Assembly (NCBI RefSeq): GCF_002743375.1
Contig: NZ_PDZC01000010.1
Span: 1-64,000, forward strand
DNA from: Sporosarcina sp. P34
GTDB taxonomy: Bacteria; Bacillota; Bacilli; Bacillales_A; Planococcaceae
Length of the DNA: 64,000 bases
Reading direction: 5' to 3'
This document shows positions 32,700 through 39,537 of this stretch, one piece after another; the stretch's first letter is position 1; every line of letters starts with the position of its first letter. A program made the translations under genes and the position numbers. Under the pieces are notes generated by a model that saw nothing but the letters and a program-made list of their open reading frames with translations, made no database searches and had not been told where the DNA came from.

Positions 32700-33272
32700 C
32701 TAGATATACTTATTGTGAGGAGACTGTGGGGATTCCATTTCTTCCGCGATCGCCTTCGTTTCATGAATTGTTCCGTGCGGATGATTTGGCGGTGCATATA
32801 TAGAATACAATTTGATGGGAATAGTACCAGTATTAAATAAATTATGCCAAGTCCCAGCCGGAATAATAACAATATCCTGATCTTGAACGTGTCGCTCGAA
32901 GTCTACTCGATCTTTTCTATGTCCTATCTGAACGATGCCTTGCCCTTCCTCAAGCCGAATAAATTGATCTGTATGTGGGTGCATTTCCAAACCAATATCT
33001 TCTCCCGGCGCAATACTCATAAGAGTGAGCTGAAAATGGTCACCTGTCCAAAGTACGGTACGGAACGTTTGGTTTCGTGTTGTTGCCTCTTCTATATTGA
33101 TCGTGAAAGGCATTGGACCATAATCTGTTCGACTGGGGTGTGATAGCACAGACGAATATTCATCGTGATTCATTTGCTGTAAAGGCAATACGTTAAAACA
33201 TGGATATATACACACAGGCTGATACCAACACACTAATTTGAAATTAGAAACTGATGAATTGATCTTAATCAT
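32700..33272 (-). CDS. Cupin-domain protein
   Basis: This protein of up to 190 residues has a single cupin barrel at about 50-165. Metal-site motifs are visible: 'GLEMHPHTDQFIRLEEGQG' and 'IIPAGTWHNLFN'. The segment 'FRTVLWTGDHFQLTLMSI' is shared by many stress- and spore-linked Bacillus cupins. The start is unsure: ATG 33272 has AAGAAAGGA but too close, while the next ATG at 33173 would remove an N-terminal extension of 33 residues that relatives often lack. The substrate is unknown. Confidence 0.8.
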   Translation of the reverse strand: MIKINSSVSNFKLVCWYQPVCIYPCFNVLPLQQMNHDEYSSVLSHPSRTDYGPMPFTINIEEATTRNQTFRTVLWTGDHFQLTLMSIAPGEDIGLEMHPHTDQFIRLEEGQGIVQIGHRKDRVDFERHVQDQDIVIIPAGTWHNLFNTGTIPIKLYSIYAPPNHPHGTIHETKAIAEEMESPQSPHNKYI

Positions 33273-33392
33273 TCCTTTCTTTATGTTTTCATCATAGTAT
33301 ATGCCTTACATACTGAGCTGTGTTTAACTGAATGTGATAGGGAAACGAGAGTAAACAACTAAACCTACAGTGACTAGAATTCACAAAGTAGT

Positions 33393-33479
33393 CATATGTA
33401 AGCGTTTCGACTTTGAATGAATTGTGAAAATGTTCACAATGTAAACAAATTGTTTGCTGGGCGTAGTATACTTAGGTTA
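33393..33479 (+). promoter_or_regulatory. Promoter region A of the small-ORF array: cre-like and Crp/Fnr-type sites
   Basis: A cre-like TGTAAGCGTTTCGA (33397-33410) fits the CcpA consensus at nearly every position. Twelve bases further lies a perfect palindrome ATTGTGAA-AATG-TTCACAAT (33421-33440) containing TGTGA-N6-TCACA, the Crp/Fnr-family site. A -10-like TATACT follows at 33467-33472 with no good -35, as in activator-dependent promoters. The palindrome centre lies about 48 bases upstream of the predicted start. The same layout and spacing recur at 34065-34151. Confidence 0.65.
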
Positions 33480-33547
33480 ACAAAAGAAGTTGGCCATAGA
33501 TTCTCGCTGAGAGAATCAAAATACAACCAAAAAGGAGACTGAACAGC

Positions 33548-33670
33548 ATGTGGGTTATCACATTGTTCGAAACAGAGAATGTACGAATGTTTGAATATGC
33601 AGAGAAAGCAGAGGCTACAACTGCCATGGAGAAGTTCAATCAGTACGCTGTTTTATCCTACACAAAGTAA
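33548..33670 (+). CDS. MWVITLF-type small protein 1
   Basis: This is the first of five 40-codon paralogs. It begins MWVITLFETENVRMFEYAEK and ends in YAVLSYTK. AAAGGAG (33532-33538) is well placed. A 19-base hairpin (GATTCTC/GAGAATC, 33503-33520) lies in its leader. The predicted pattern is strand-strand-helix-strand: VITLF, VRMFEYA, the EATTAMEKF helix, and YAVLSYT. It has no signal peptide or membrane segment, and no cysteine or histidine. It is the most diverged copy. The function is unknown; conservation across five copies shows selection on the protein. Confidence 0.8.
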   Translation: MWVITLFETENVRMFEYAEKAEATTAMEKFNQYAVLSYTK

Positions 33671-33740
33671 AATCACTGAATATGCACAGAGCGAATACAA
33701 ATAAATGATTAAAAAGAAAATGGAAGGGAGACTGACAAAC

Positions 33741-33863
33741 ATGTGGGTAATTACTTTATTTGATCAAGCAAACGTACGAATATTTGAGTATGCAGAGAAG
33801 GTAGATGCGGTGAACGCAATGAAAAACTTTAGCAAATATGCCGTTCTTTCTTACACTAAATAA
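33741..33863 (+). CDS. MWVITLF-type small protein 2
   Basis: This is the second 40-codon paralog, sharing unit A with copy 1 and lying 70 bases after it. AAGGGAG precedes the ATG. It begins MWVITLFDQANVRIFEYAEK and ends in KYAVLSYTK, identical at the C terminus to copy 5. Changes between copies are mostly at silent positions or in the helix (VDAVNAMKNF here). A rho-independent terminator follows 13 bases after the stop and closes the unit. Confidence 0.82.
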   Translation: MWVITLFDQANVRIFEYAEKVDAVNAMKNFSKYAVLSYTK

Positions 33864-33876
33864 GAAGTGATCATTT

Positions 33877-33907
33877 AACCGTAGCGTACGTAGCTGCGGT
33901 TTTTTTA
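33877..33907 (+). terminator. Terminator of unit A
   Basis: AACCGTAGC pairs with GCTGCGGTT (one G-U pair), followed by seven T. The stem is nearly the same as in the unit B terminator. Bases 33908-34064 are AT-rich with nothing recognised. Confidence 0.88.
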
Positions 33908-34064
33908 TATGTCCCGGTATTGAAATATGTCTAGTCAGAGAGGCTAATTTATAAAAACTGCTGAAAAATGTACTTTCTTGTTGATGAAAAGATTAAGTTA
34001 AATTGAAAAAATATACATAAATTCTATTTCGTTAATAAGAAAACGGTTGCAGACACAATTACGA

Positions 34065-34151
34065 CATATGTAAGCGTTTTGACTTTGAATGATTTGTGAA
34101 ACGCTTCACATATCGGTTTCTTTTGTTGTAGAACAGAGTATGATAAGGGTA
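34065..34151 (+). promoter_or_regulatory. Promoter region B of the small-ORF array: cre-like and Crp/Fnr-type sites
   Basis: This is a near copy of region A. A cre-like TGTAAGCGTTTTGA is at 34069-34082 and TGTGA-AACGCT-TCACA at 34095-34110. A -10-like TATGAT is at 34139-34144, again with the palindrome centre about 48 bases before the predicted start. The sequence between cre and the palindrome (ACTTTGAATGA) is identical to region A, while the palindrome's middle and the spacer to the -10 differ. That argues that the two sites are conserved by function. Confidence 0.65.
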
Positions 34152-34220
34152 ACAAAAGAAATTGGTTAGCAGATTCCATTCAAGGAACTAAGCTGCCAAA
34201 CAAAAGGGAGACTACACAAC

Positions 34221-34343
34221 ATGTGGGTTATCACATTGTTTGACCAAGCAAATGTACGAATCTTTGAATATGCTGAGAAGGTCGACGCATTAAATGCAAT
34301 GAAAAACTTTAACCATTACGCAGTTCTGACATACACATACTAA
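34221..34343 (+). CDS. MWVITLF-type small protein 3
   Basis: This is the first gene of unit B, with 40 codons and AAGGGAG upstream. It begins MWVITLFDQANVRIFEYAEK, continues VDALNAMKNFNHYAVL and ends TYTY. The leader from the promoter to this gene has an imperfect hairpin at about 34165-34194, in the same place as the hairpin in unit A. The N-terminal half is identical to copies 2 and 5. Confidence 0.82.
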   Translation: MWVITLFDQANVRIFEYAEKVDALNAMKNFNHYAVLTYTY

Positions 34344-34396
34344 GCGTTGGCTTTACTTTTGATAAATGAATACACAATAAAAGGAGACTGGAAAAC

Positions 34397-34519
34397 ATGT
34401 GGGTAATTACATTATTTGATCAAGAAAACGTACGAATCTTTGAATATGCTGAGAAGGCAGAAGCAACAAGTGCAATGAAGAACTTTAACAAGTACGCAGT
34501 CCTAACATACACACACTAA
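34397..34519 (+). CDS. MWVITLF-type small protein 4
   Basis: This is the fourth 40-codon paralog, 53 bases after copy 3 and preceded by AAAGGAGACTGGAAAAC, a block repeated before copy 5. It begins MWVITLFDQENVRIFEYAEK, with helix AEATSAMKNF and ending YAVLTYTH. The spacer in front is nearly the same as that before copy 5, so one of the two arose by a recent tandem duplication of gene plus spacer. Confidence 0.82.
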   Translation: MWVITLFDQENVRIFEYAEKAEATSAMKNFNKYAVLTYTH

Positions 34520-34572
34520 GCACTGACTTTACTAGTGATAAATGAATATAAATTAAAAGGAGACTGGAAAAC

Positions 34573-34695
34573 ATGTGGGTAATTACATTATTTGATCAAG
34601 CAAACGTACGCATTTTTGAATATGCTGAGAAAGCAGAAGCAACAAAGGCAATGAAGAACTTTAGTAAATATGCAGTTCTTTCATACACAAAATAA
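34573..34695 (+). CDS. MWVITLF-type small protein 5
   Basis: This is the last 40-codon paralog of unit B, 53 bases after copy 4, with AAAGGAG upstream. It reads MWVITLFDQANVRIFEYAEK, then AEATKAMKNFSKYAVL and SYTK. A terminator follows 15 bases after the stop. With three genes behind one promoter and two behind the other, total output could be high, and the strong binding sites support this. Confidence 0.82.
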   Translation: MWVITLFDQANVRIFEYAEKAEATKAMKNFSKYAVLSYTK

Positions 34696-34710
34696 TATTA
34701 CGAAAACAGA

Positions 34711-34740
34711 ACCGTAGCGATTCAGCGCTACGGTTTTTTT
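34711..34740 (+). terminator. Terminator of unit B
   Basis: ACCGTAGCG pairs perfectly with CGCTACGGT, followed by seven T. It matches the terminator of unit A. Confidence 0.92.
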
Positions 34741-34847
34741 ATGCATCCGAAATAGTTGTTAGGTTCAATATCGATTCTCACACAATCTATTATGCTAGAA
34801 TACGACTATACCAACCATTACGTCAGGCTAGTAAAGAAGGGAATTAT

Positions 34848-35807
34848 ATGTTTACTAATTTGAATATGTTTTTACAACGATGGATTGCCATCTTAACACC
34901 TCTCAGCTTAGTAATAGGCGTCGTGTTTCATCAAGTAGGGGAGCAGTTATTGTTTATTGTCTCCTGGTTGTTTGCGTTTATGACGTTCGTGGGCAGTCTG
35001 GGCATGAATATAAAAGAAGTGCACATGGTCAGGAAGTATCCTGTCGTAGTACTTGTTAGCATTGCTTTTCTGCACATAGTGATGCCGGCGTGGGCGTACT
35101 TTTTATCCAAAGTATTTTTTGATGATCACTTACTGACGGTAGGTTTTGTGTTAGCGGTCGCAATCCCGACAGGTGTTACGAGTGTGATTTGGGTAACAAT
35201 TTCGAAAGGCAATCTACCTCTATGCTTATCTATCATATTGATTGATACATTATTGGCACCTATCATTTTACCGGTTATTCTTCATATCGTCGTAGGGGAA
35301 AGAGTAACCATTGATAGTATGTCACTAATACTTAATTTACTTTGGATGATCGTACTACCTACGATACTAGGTATTACGTTAAATGAACTCTCAAAGGGGA
35401 GTGTTCAAAAGAAATGGGGACCTCGCTTAGCACCTTTCTCTAAAATAAGTTTGTTTGCGATTGTTGCGATTAATGGTAGTGCAGTAGCACCTTATGTGCA
35501 GAAGATTTCTATTGAACTCGCCGGTATTATTGCGCTTGTACTGTTTATTGCATTAACGGGCTATGCGACCGCCTTATGGATAGCGCATGTACTGTGGAGA
35601 GATCCAGTGATTGCTACGACGTTCATGTTTGTGGGCGGCATGCGAAATATCGCGACAGGTGTTGTCATCGCGACAACGTTTTTTCCGCCGAAAGTTGCAA
35701 TGCCTGTCGTTTTCGGTATGCTCTTCCAACAAGTACTTGCCTCAATTTACAATAAGGTAGGGAACTGGTATGGGAGACGTCATTTCAGGATTAACGAAGG
35801 TGTATAA
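34848..35807 (+). CDS. Bile acid:sodium symporter (BASS) family transporter
   Basis: This 319-residue membrane protein with about nine to ten helices shows the BASS signatures 'MNIKEVHMVRKYP', 'VAIPTGVTSVIWVTISKGN' and the cross-over region 'GGMRNIATGVVIATTFFPPK'. Family members import organic anions with sodium; relatives in Bacillus carry keto acids or pantothenate-like compounds. The substrate here is unknown. It has GAAGGGAATT upstream and its own terminator. It does not seem tied to the small-ORF array. Confidence 0.88.
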   Translation: MFTNLNMFLQRWIAILTPLSLVIGVVFHQVGEQLLFIVSWLFAFMTFVGSLGMNIKEVHMVRKYPVVVLVSIAFLHIVMPAWAYFLSKVFFDDHLLTVGFVLAVAIPTGVTSVIWVTISKGNLPLCLSIILIDTLLAPIILPVILHIVVGERVTIDSMSLILNLLWMIVLPTILGITLNELSKGSVQKKWGPRLAPFSKISLFAIVAINGSAVAPYVQKISIELAGIIALVLFIALTGYATALWIAHVLWRDPVIATTFMFVGGMRNIATGVVIATTFFPPKVAMPVVFGMLFQQVLASIYNKVGNWYGRRHFRINEGV

Positions 35808-35810
35808 AAT

Positions 35811-35858
35811 AAAACAACTGCCGTCATTCTGTAAACAGAACACGGCAGTTGTTTTATT
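35811..35858. terminator. Bidirectional terminator after the BASS gene
   Basis: AAAACAACTGCCGT pairs with ACGGCAGTTGTTTT. The A- and T-rich flanks would serve both this gene and the opposing small gene. Confidence 0.85.
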
Positions 35859-36033
35859 TTTTCTTCTTTTTATTTTTTGGTCTAGATCCAAACTCTGCAG
35901 AAAACTCTTCTAATGAATGGCCTTCTGGATGTTGATTATTGCTGTTGCTGGCTTCTTTGTTTTTATTTTCATACGTTTTCAACGGGTTATGTGTCCGTTC
36001 ATTCATGGTTTTCTTATTATTTTTATTCGTCAT
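35854..36033 (-). CDS. Small hydrophilic protein, unknown
   Basis: ATG 36033 on the minus strand has a GGAGG (36044-36048) in front and gives 59 residues. It is very polar, with many Asn and Lys, and ends in KNKKKKK. 'GHSLEEFSAEFG' is the only non-repetitive part. I recognise no family; small basic proteins of this kind in spore formers are sometimes spore components. The longer in-frame start at 36066 has no site. Confidence 0.65.
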   Translation of the reverse strand: MTNKNNKKTMNERTHNPLKTYENKNKEASNSNNQHPEGHSLEEFSAEFGSRPKNKKKKK

Positions 36034-36147
36034 GTTCGTCCACCTCCTACAGATTAGAATGGACAAAAGTCGTGGTTTTATGCAGCGGCTGACAATATCA
36101 ATAGAAGTCCGAAAGATGTTATTATGACTAAAAGAAGAGGTGGAACT

Positions 36148-37794
36148 ATGCGAAAGGTATCTAGAATATTCTTGTTACTCGTCGTCGGTGCACTCTTAAT
36201 GATAGCAATAGGGTGTTCAAATCAAGAGAACGATAAGAATGAACAATCTCAACAAAAAGAAATACGATATAAGCAGAACGAACAAGCGTTGATTGCAATC
36301 CACGATGCAGCTGAAACAGGACAACTTCCTAATAAACCATGGCAAGTGGGGAAAACTACTTTTCAACAAGTTCAAGAGCAGTTGGGGAAAGCAGATAATG
36401 TAGAACGTGATCGTAAGGGGATATATGCATCTTATAAAAAAGAAAAATTGAAGCTTCGTTTGACAGAGAACAAGAAGGTTTATAAATTACGTATAGCGGA
36501 ATCGAAATTCGTTGACATACCGCAAGCGCGGGCCAAGGAAGTACTAGGCGTTCCAGATAGAATGGGACTAGTAGACGGGCAAACAGCATTTGTTTATGAT
36601 TTGAATGACGAACACCAATTAACTTTGCTGTTTACCTCAGCAGAAAACGATGCAACCATAGCAGAAATTGCTGTTCTCCATAAGCCGAGTGCTGAAATTC
36701 AGGAAGTGATACAGGAAATGCAACTTGATGAAAAACTCGGTCAATTGATTCTGATGGGGGTGCAAGGTCCGCAACTGAATTCTGTAGCGAAGAGATTTAT
36801 TCAAGATAGGCATGTCGGTGGCATTATTTTATTTAAACGTAATTTCGTTTCTGTTTCGCAATCGCTTAGTTTGATTAATGATTTGAAACAGGCGAATGCA
36901 AATGCGAAAACACCGTTATTTATTAGTGCAGACGAGGAAGGTGGACGTGTTACACGATTGCCAAAAGAACTCGTAAGAACACCTTCTAATCGTAAAATCG
37001 GACAAGTTGAAAATGGAAAATATGCATATGATGTTGGAGAGTTAATTGGTCGCAAAATGAGTGCATTTGGATTGAATATGAATTTTGCACCTGTATTGGA
37101 CGTCGATAGCAATCCGAATAATCCAGTGATTGGTGATCGCTCGTATGGCCATGACGCACAGCTAGTCAGTAAAGCAGGAATCGAGCAGGCCAAGGGGTTG
37201 ATGTCGCAACATGTCATACCTGTCGTCAAACACTTCCCAGGACATGGTGATACCAGTGTAGACTCACATATTGATTTGCCCGTGATCAAGCATACTAAGG
37301 AGCGCTTGAAGAACGTAGAACTATATCCTTTTAAACAGGCAATTGAAGGTGGCGTAAATGCGATTATGGTCGGACACTTACTTGTAGAGGCGTATGATCC
37401 AAAAACACCTGCATCATTTTCAAAAATAATTATTTCAGACTTATTGCGTGATGAATTACAGTTTGATGGTGTGGTGATTACAGACGACTTGGTCATGGGA
37501 GCTATTGAAAAGAACTATACGATTGAAGATGCGGCAGTTCAATCTATTGTGGCGGGTGGAGATATTTTACTTGTTGGGCATAAATACACGCCTGTAGACG
37601 AGCTACTCACTGCATTACAAACGGCTATGCGTGAAGGAGACATTACAGAACAACGAATCAATCAAAGCGTCGAGCGGATTTTACTGCTAAAGCAACAGTA
37701 TAAAGTGGTGGACATTCCACAAGAGCAAGTCCCTGTGGAAGAACTGAATGAACAAACGAAGGAGCTCACAAAGAAAATTCAATCAGGTATTTAA
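36148..37794 (+). CDS. nagZ: Glycoside hydrolase family 3 lipoprotein with DUF4309-like N-terminal domain
   Basis: This exported lipoprotein has a lipobox 'AIGC'. An N-terminal domain (about 30-170) resembles DUF4309/YjgB ('GKTTFQQVQEQLGKADNVER'). The rest is a GH3 beta-N-acetylglucosaminidase domain with 'KHFPGHGDTSVDSH', which carries the His and Asp used by NagZ-type enzymes, and 'ITDDLVMGAI'. It probably trims GlcNAc from cell-wall fragments, like B. subtilis NagZ/YbbD. ATG 36148 has AGAGGTGG upstream. The pairing of the two domains is less usual. Confidence 0.87.
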   Translation: MRKVSRIFLLLVVGALLMIAIGCSNQENDKNEQSQQKEIRYKQNEQALIAIHDAAETGQLPNKPWQVGKTTFQQVQEQLGKADNVERDRKGIYASYKKEKLKLRLTENKKVYKLRIAESKFVDIPQARAKEVLGVPDRMGLVDGQTAFVYDLNDEHQLTLLFTSAENDATIAEIAVLHKPSAEIQEVIQEMQLDEKLGQLILMGVQGPQLNSVAKRFIQDRHVGGIILFKRNFVSVSQSLSLINDLKQANANAKTPLFISADEEGGRVTRLPKELVRTPSNRKIGQVENGKYAYDVGELIGRKMSAFGLNMNFAPVLDVDSNPNNPVIGDRSYGHDAQLVSKAGIEQAKGLMSQHVIPVVKHFPGHGDTSVDSHIDLPVIKHTKERLKNVELYPFKQAIEGGVNAIMVGHLLVEAYDPKTPASFSKIIISDLLRDELQFDGVVITDDLVMGAIEKNYTIEDAAVQSIVAGGDILLVGHKYTPVDELLTALQTAMREGDITEQRINQSVERILLLKQQYKVVDIPQEQVPVEELNEQTKELTKKIQSGI

Positions 37795-37812
37795 CGATAA
37801 AGGGGTGATCGC

Positions 37813-38445
37813 ATGGAAGAACGTGTTCTTTTGTTACATGGTTTCAATAAAAATTCACGTGATATGCAGACGTTGTCTATCTATTTAGAACGTCAGGGAT
37901 TTCATTGCAGACCACTCGACTTACCGTTAACATATCATGAATTTGACCAATCACTTTATCTTGTGGAAAAACATTTGTCCGATATGATCTCACAAATAGA
38001 TACTCCTATTCATCTGGTTGGTCACAGTACAGGTGGTCTACTTATTCGAAAAGTGTTGCAAGAAACTGAATGGAAGGATTCAATTGGTCACTGTGTGCAA
38101 ATTGCTACGCCAAACCGAGGAAGTCAGCTGGCGCACGTGGCGAGTAAAATTACAGGATACACTGAATACTACAAGACATTACGCTCATTAAACGCAACGT
38201 ATATTGAACAGTTAAATTTGCCGGATACGACTCCTTTTACGATTGGCGCAATCGCGGGGAATCGAAATCATTTGTGGCTTGGGAAATTGCTTCAGGGTGA
38301 AAACGATGGACGGGTAGAGTTGGATTCAGTTTATTATCCGGGACTTACTGATTTTGTTACGTTGCCCTATGGACATAAAGAAATTCATCACCAGAAAGAA
38401 GTAGCAGAATTAACTGCACGTTTTTTAAAAACTGGGCATTTTTGA
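37813..38445 (+). CDS. Alpha/beta hydrolase (lipase-like)
   Basis: This 210-residue alpha/beta hydrolase has the N-terminal 'LLLHGFNKNSRDM', the nucleophile elbow 'GHSTGGLL' and a late His in 'LPYGHKEIHHQ'. The 'VQIATPNRGSQLA' segment after the elbow is shared with PGAP1-like and triacylglycerol lipases. No signal peptide is seen, so it is cytoplasmic. It follows the GH3 gene by 18 bases with AAGGGGTG upstream and is probably cotranscribed. Confidence 0.85.
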   Translation: MEERVLLLHGFNKNSRDMQTLSIYLERQGFHCRPLDLPLTYHEFDQSLYLVEKHLSDMISQIDTPIHLVGHSTGGLLIRKVLQETEWKDSIGHCVQIATPNRGSQLAHVASKITGYTEYYKTLRSLNATYIEQLNLPDTTPFTIGAIAGNRNHLWLGKLLQGENDGRVELDSVYYPGLTDFVTLPYGHKEIHHQKEVAELTARFLKTGHF

Positions 38446-38548
38446 TAAAGCATTGCTTTTTTATTTGAAAAAATTCACAGCTCCAATTATCTTGTAATAT
38501 TCCCTTCGGCGGGCATGCTATAGCTGAGGGAATAAGGAGGATGATTGG

Positions 38549-39343
38549 ATGAGTATTAGCGAAGAATTGAAAAAGTTGAAAGCATTTCACTGTAATGATC
38601 GATGTGTGCTGTCAGTATACTTAAACACGAATCCTGCAGATCCTGACCAACAACAAGCTGCATGGAGAATTCATTTAAAATCAGGTTTGAAAAGGCTTGA
38701 TGAATATCTCGTCGCATCTGGAGATGAAAAAGAATTGACTGCATTTCGTTCATTGAAAGACCGTGTGATGAAAGAAGTTGAAGATAAGCAAAATGATTTG
38801 GCGAAAGGGGTTATCATTTTTGCAGCAGCAGATCCTGAAATATGGTCCGTTCATTATGTTCAAGTAGCAGTCAAGACGAGCTTTCATTGGGAAAACCAAG
38901 CCATGACGAATGAATTTGAGTATATGTTACAAGCATATCCAGAAGCGGGAATTATACTCCCAAGCTACAGTAATGTCCGGATATTGGATACAGCAATGGG
39001 GAGGGTCCATGACGAAACTGTGTATGAATTCGATTCGGGTCTTGATGTCTGGAAAGAACAAAAAGGTGTTAAGTCGTCCATACAACGGGGAGTAGGAGGA
39101 CACACAGACGAATTTGATCATCGGTTAAAGGAGAATCTGGATCGTTTTTATAAAGGCATGGGTTCTGTAGTTGGCAACATGAAAAAGAAGCGTGGATGGA
39201 AAGAAGTGCATGTGGCTGGGGAAGCAGAACTAGCCAATAGCTTCGCGTCCATCATGCGTGAAAAGCCTGAAAGCTGTATTCATAAAAACTTTGGAAAATC
39301 GAACAATAATCACGTCATCCAAAAGATTTTCGAATCCCGCTAA
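38549..39343 (+). CDS. VLRF1/bacterial aeRF1-like protein
   Basis: This 264-residue protein resembles the bacterial archaeo-eukaryotic release factor (baeRF/VLRF1) families. It has 'CVLSVYLNTNPAD' at the N terminus, a central 'LPSYSNVRILDTAMGRVHDETVYEF' strand-rich part and a C-terminal 'VAGEAELANSFASIM' segment. Such proteins are thought to act on ribosomes or peptidyl-tRNA, but the function in Bacillota is not settled. AAGGAGG precedes the ATG. Confidence 0.7.
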   Translation: MSISEELKKLKAFHCNDRCVLSVYLNTNPADPDQQQAAWRIHLKSGLKRLDEYLVASGDEKELTAFRSLKDRVMKEVEDKQNDLAKGVIIFAAADPEIWSVHYVQVAVKTSFHWENQAMTNEFEYMLQAYPEAGIILPSYSNVRILDTAMGRVHDETVYEFDSGLDVWKEQKGVKSSIQRGVGGHTDEFDHRLKENLDRFYKGMGSVVGNMKKKRGWKEVHVAGEAELANSFASIMREKPESCIHKNFGKSNNNHVIQKIFESR

Positions 39344-39352
39344 GCAGTATCA

Positions 39353-39398
39353 AAAGAGGATGTTCTAGAAGTCAACGACTTCTAGGATATCCTTTCTT
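39353..39398 (+). terminator. Terminator
   Basis: A long stem (AGGAT plus CTAGAAGT paired with ACTTCTAG plus ATCCT) is followed by a TTTCTTT tail. Confidence 0.75.
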
Positions 39399-39537
39399 TA
39401 TGTAGCTTGTTTTTTAAAAAAATTTAAAATACAGTTAAAGGGATCGAAGTTTCAGATTTACTACATTCCTTTAATGGACAATAATTAAAGGAATTTCAGA
39501 ATATTACTAGTATACTAAGTTCTAAAGGGGGAATGAC

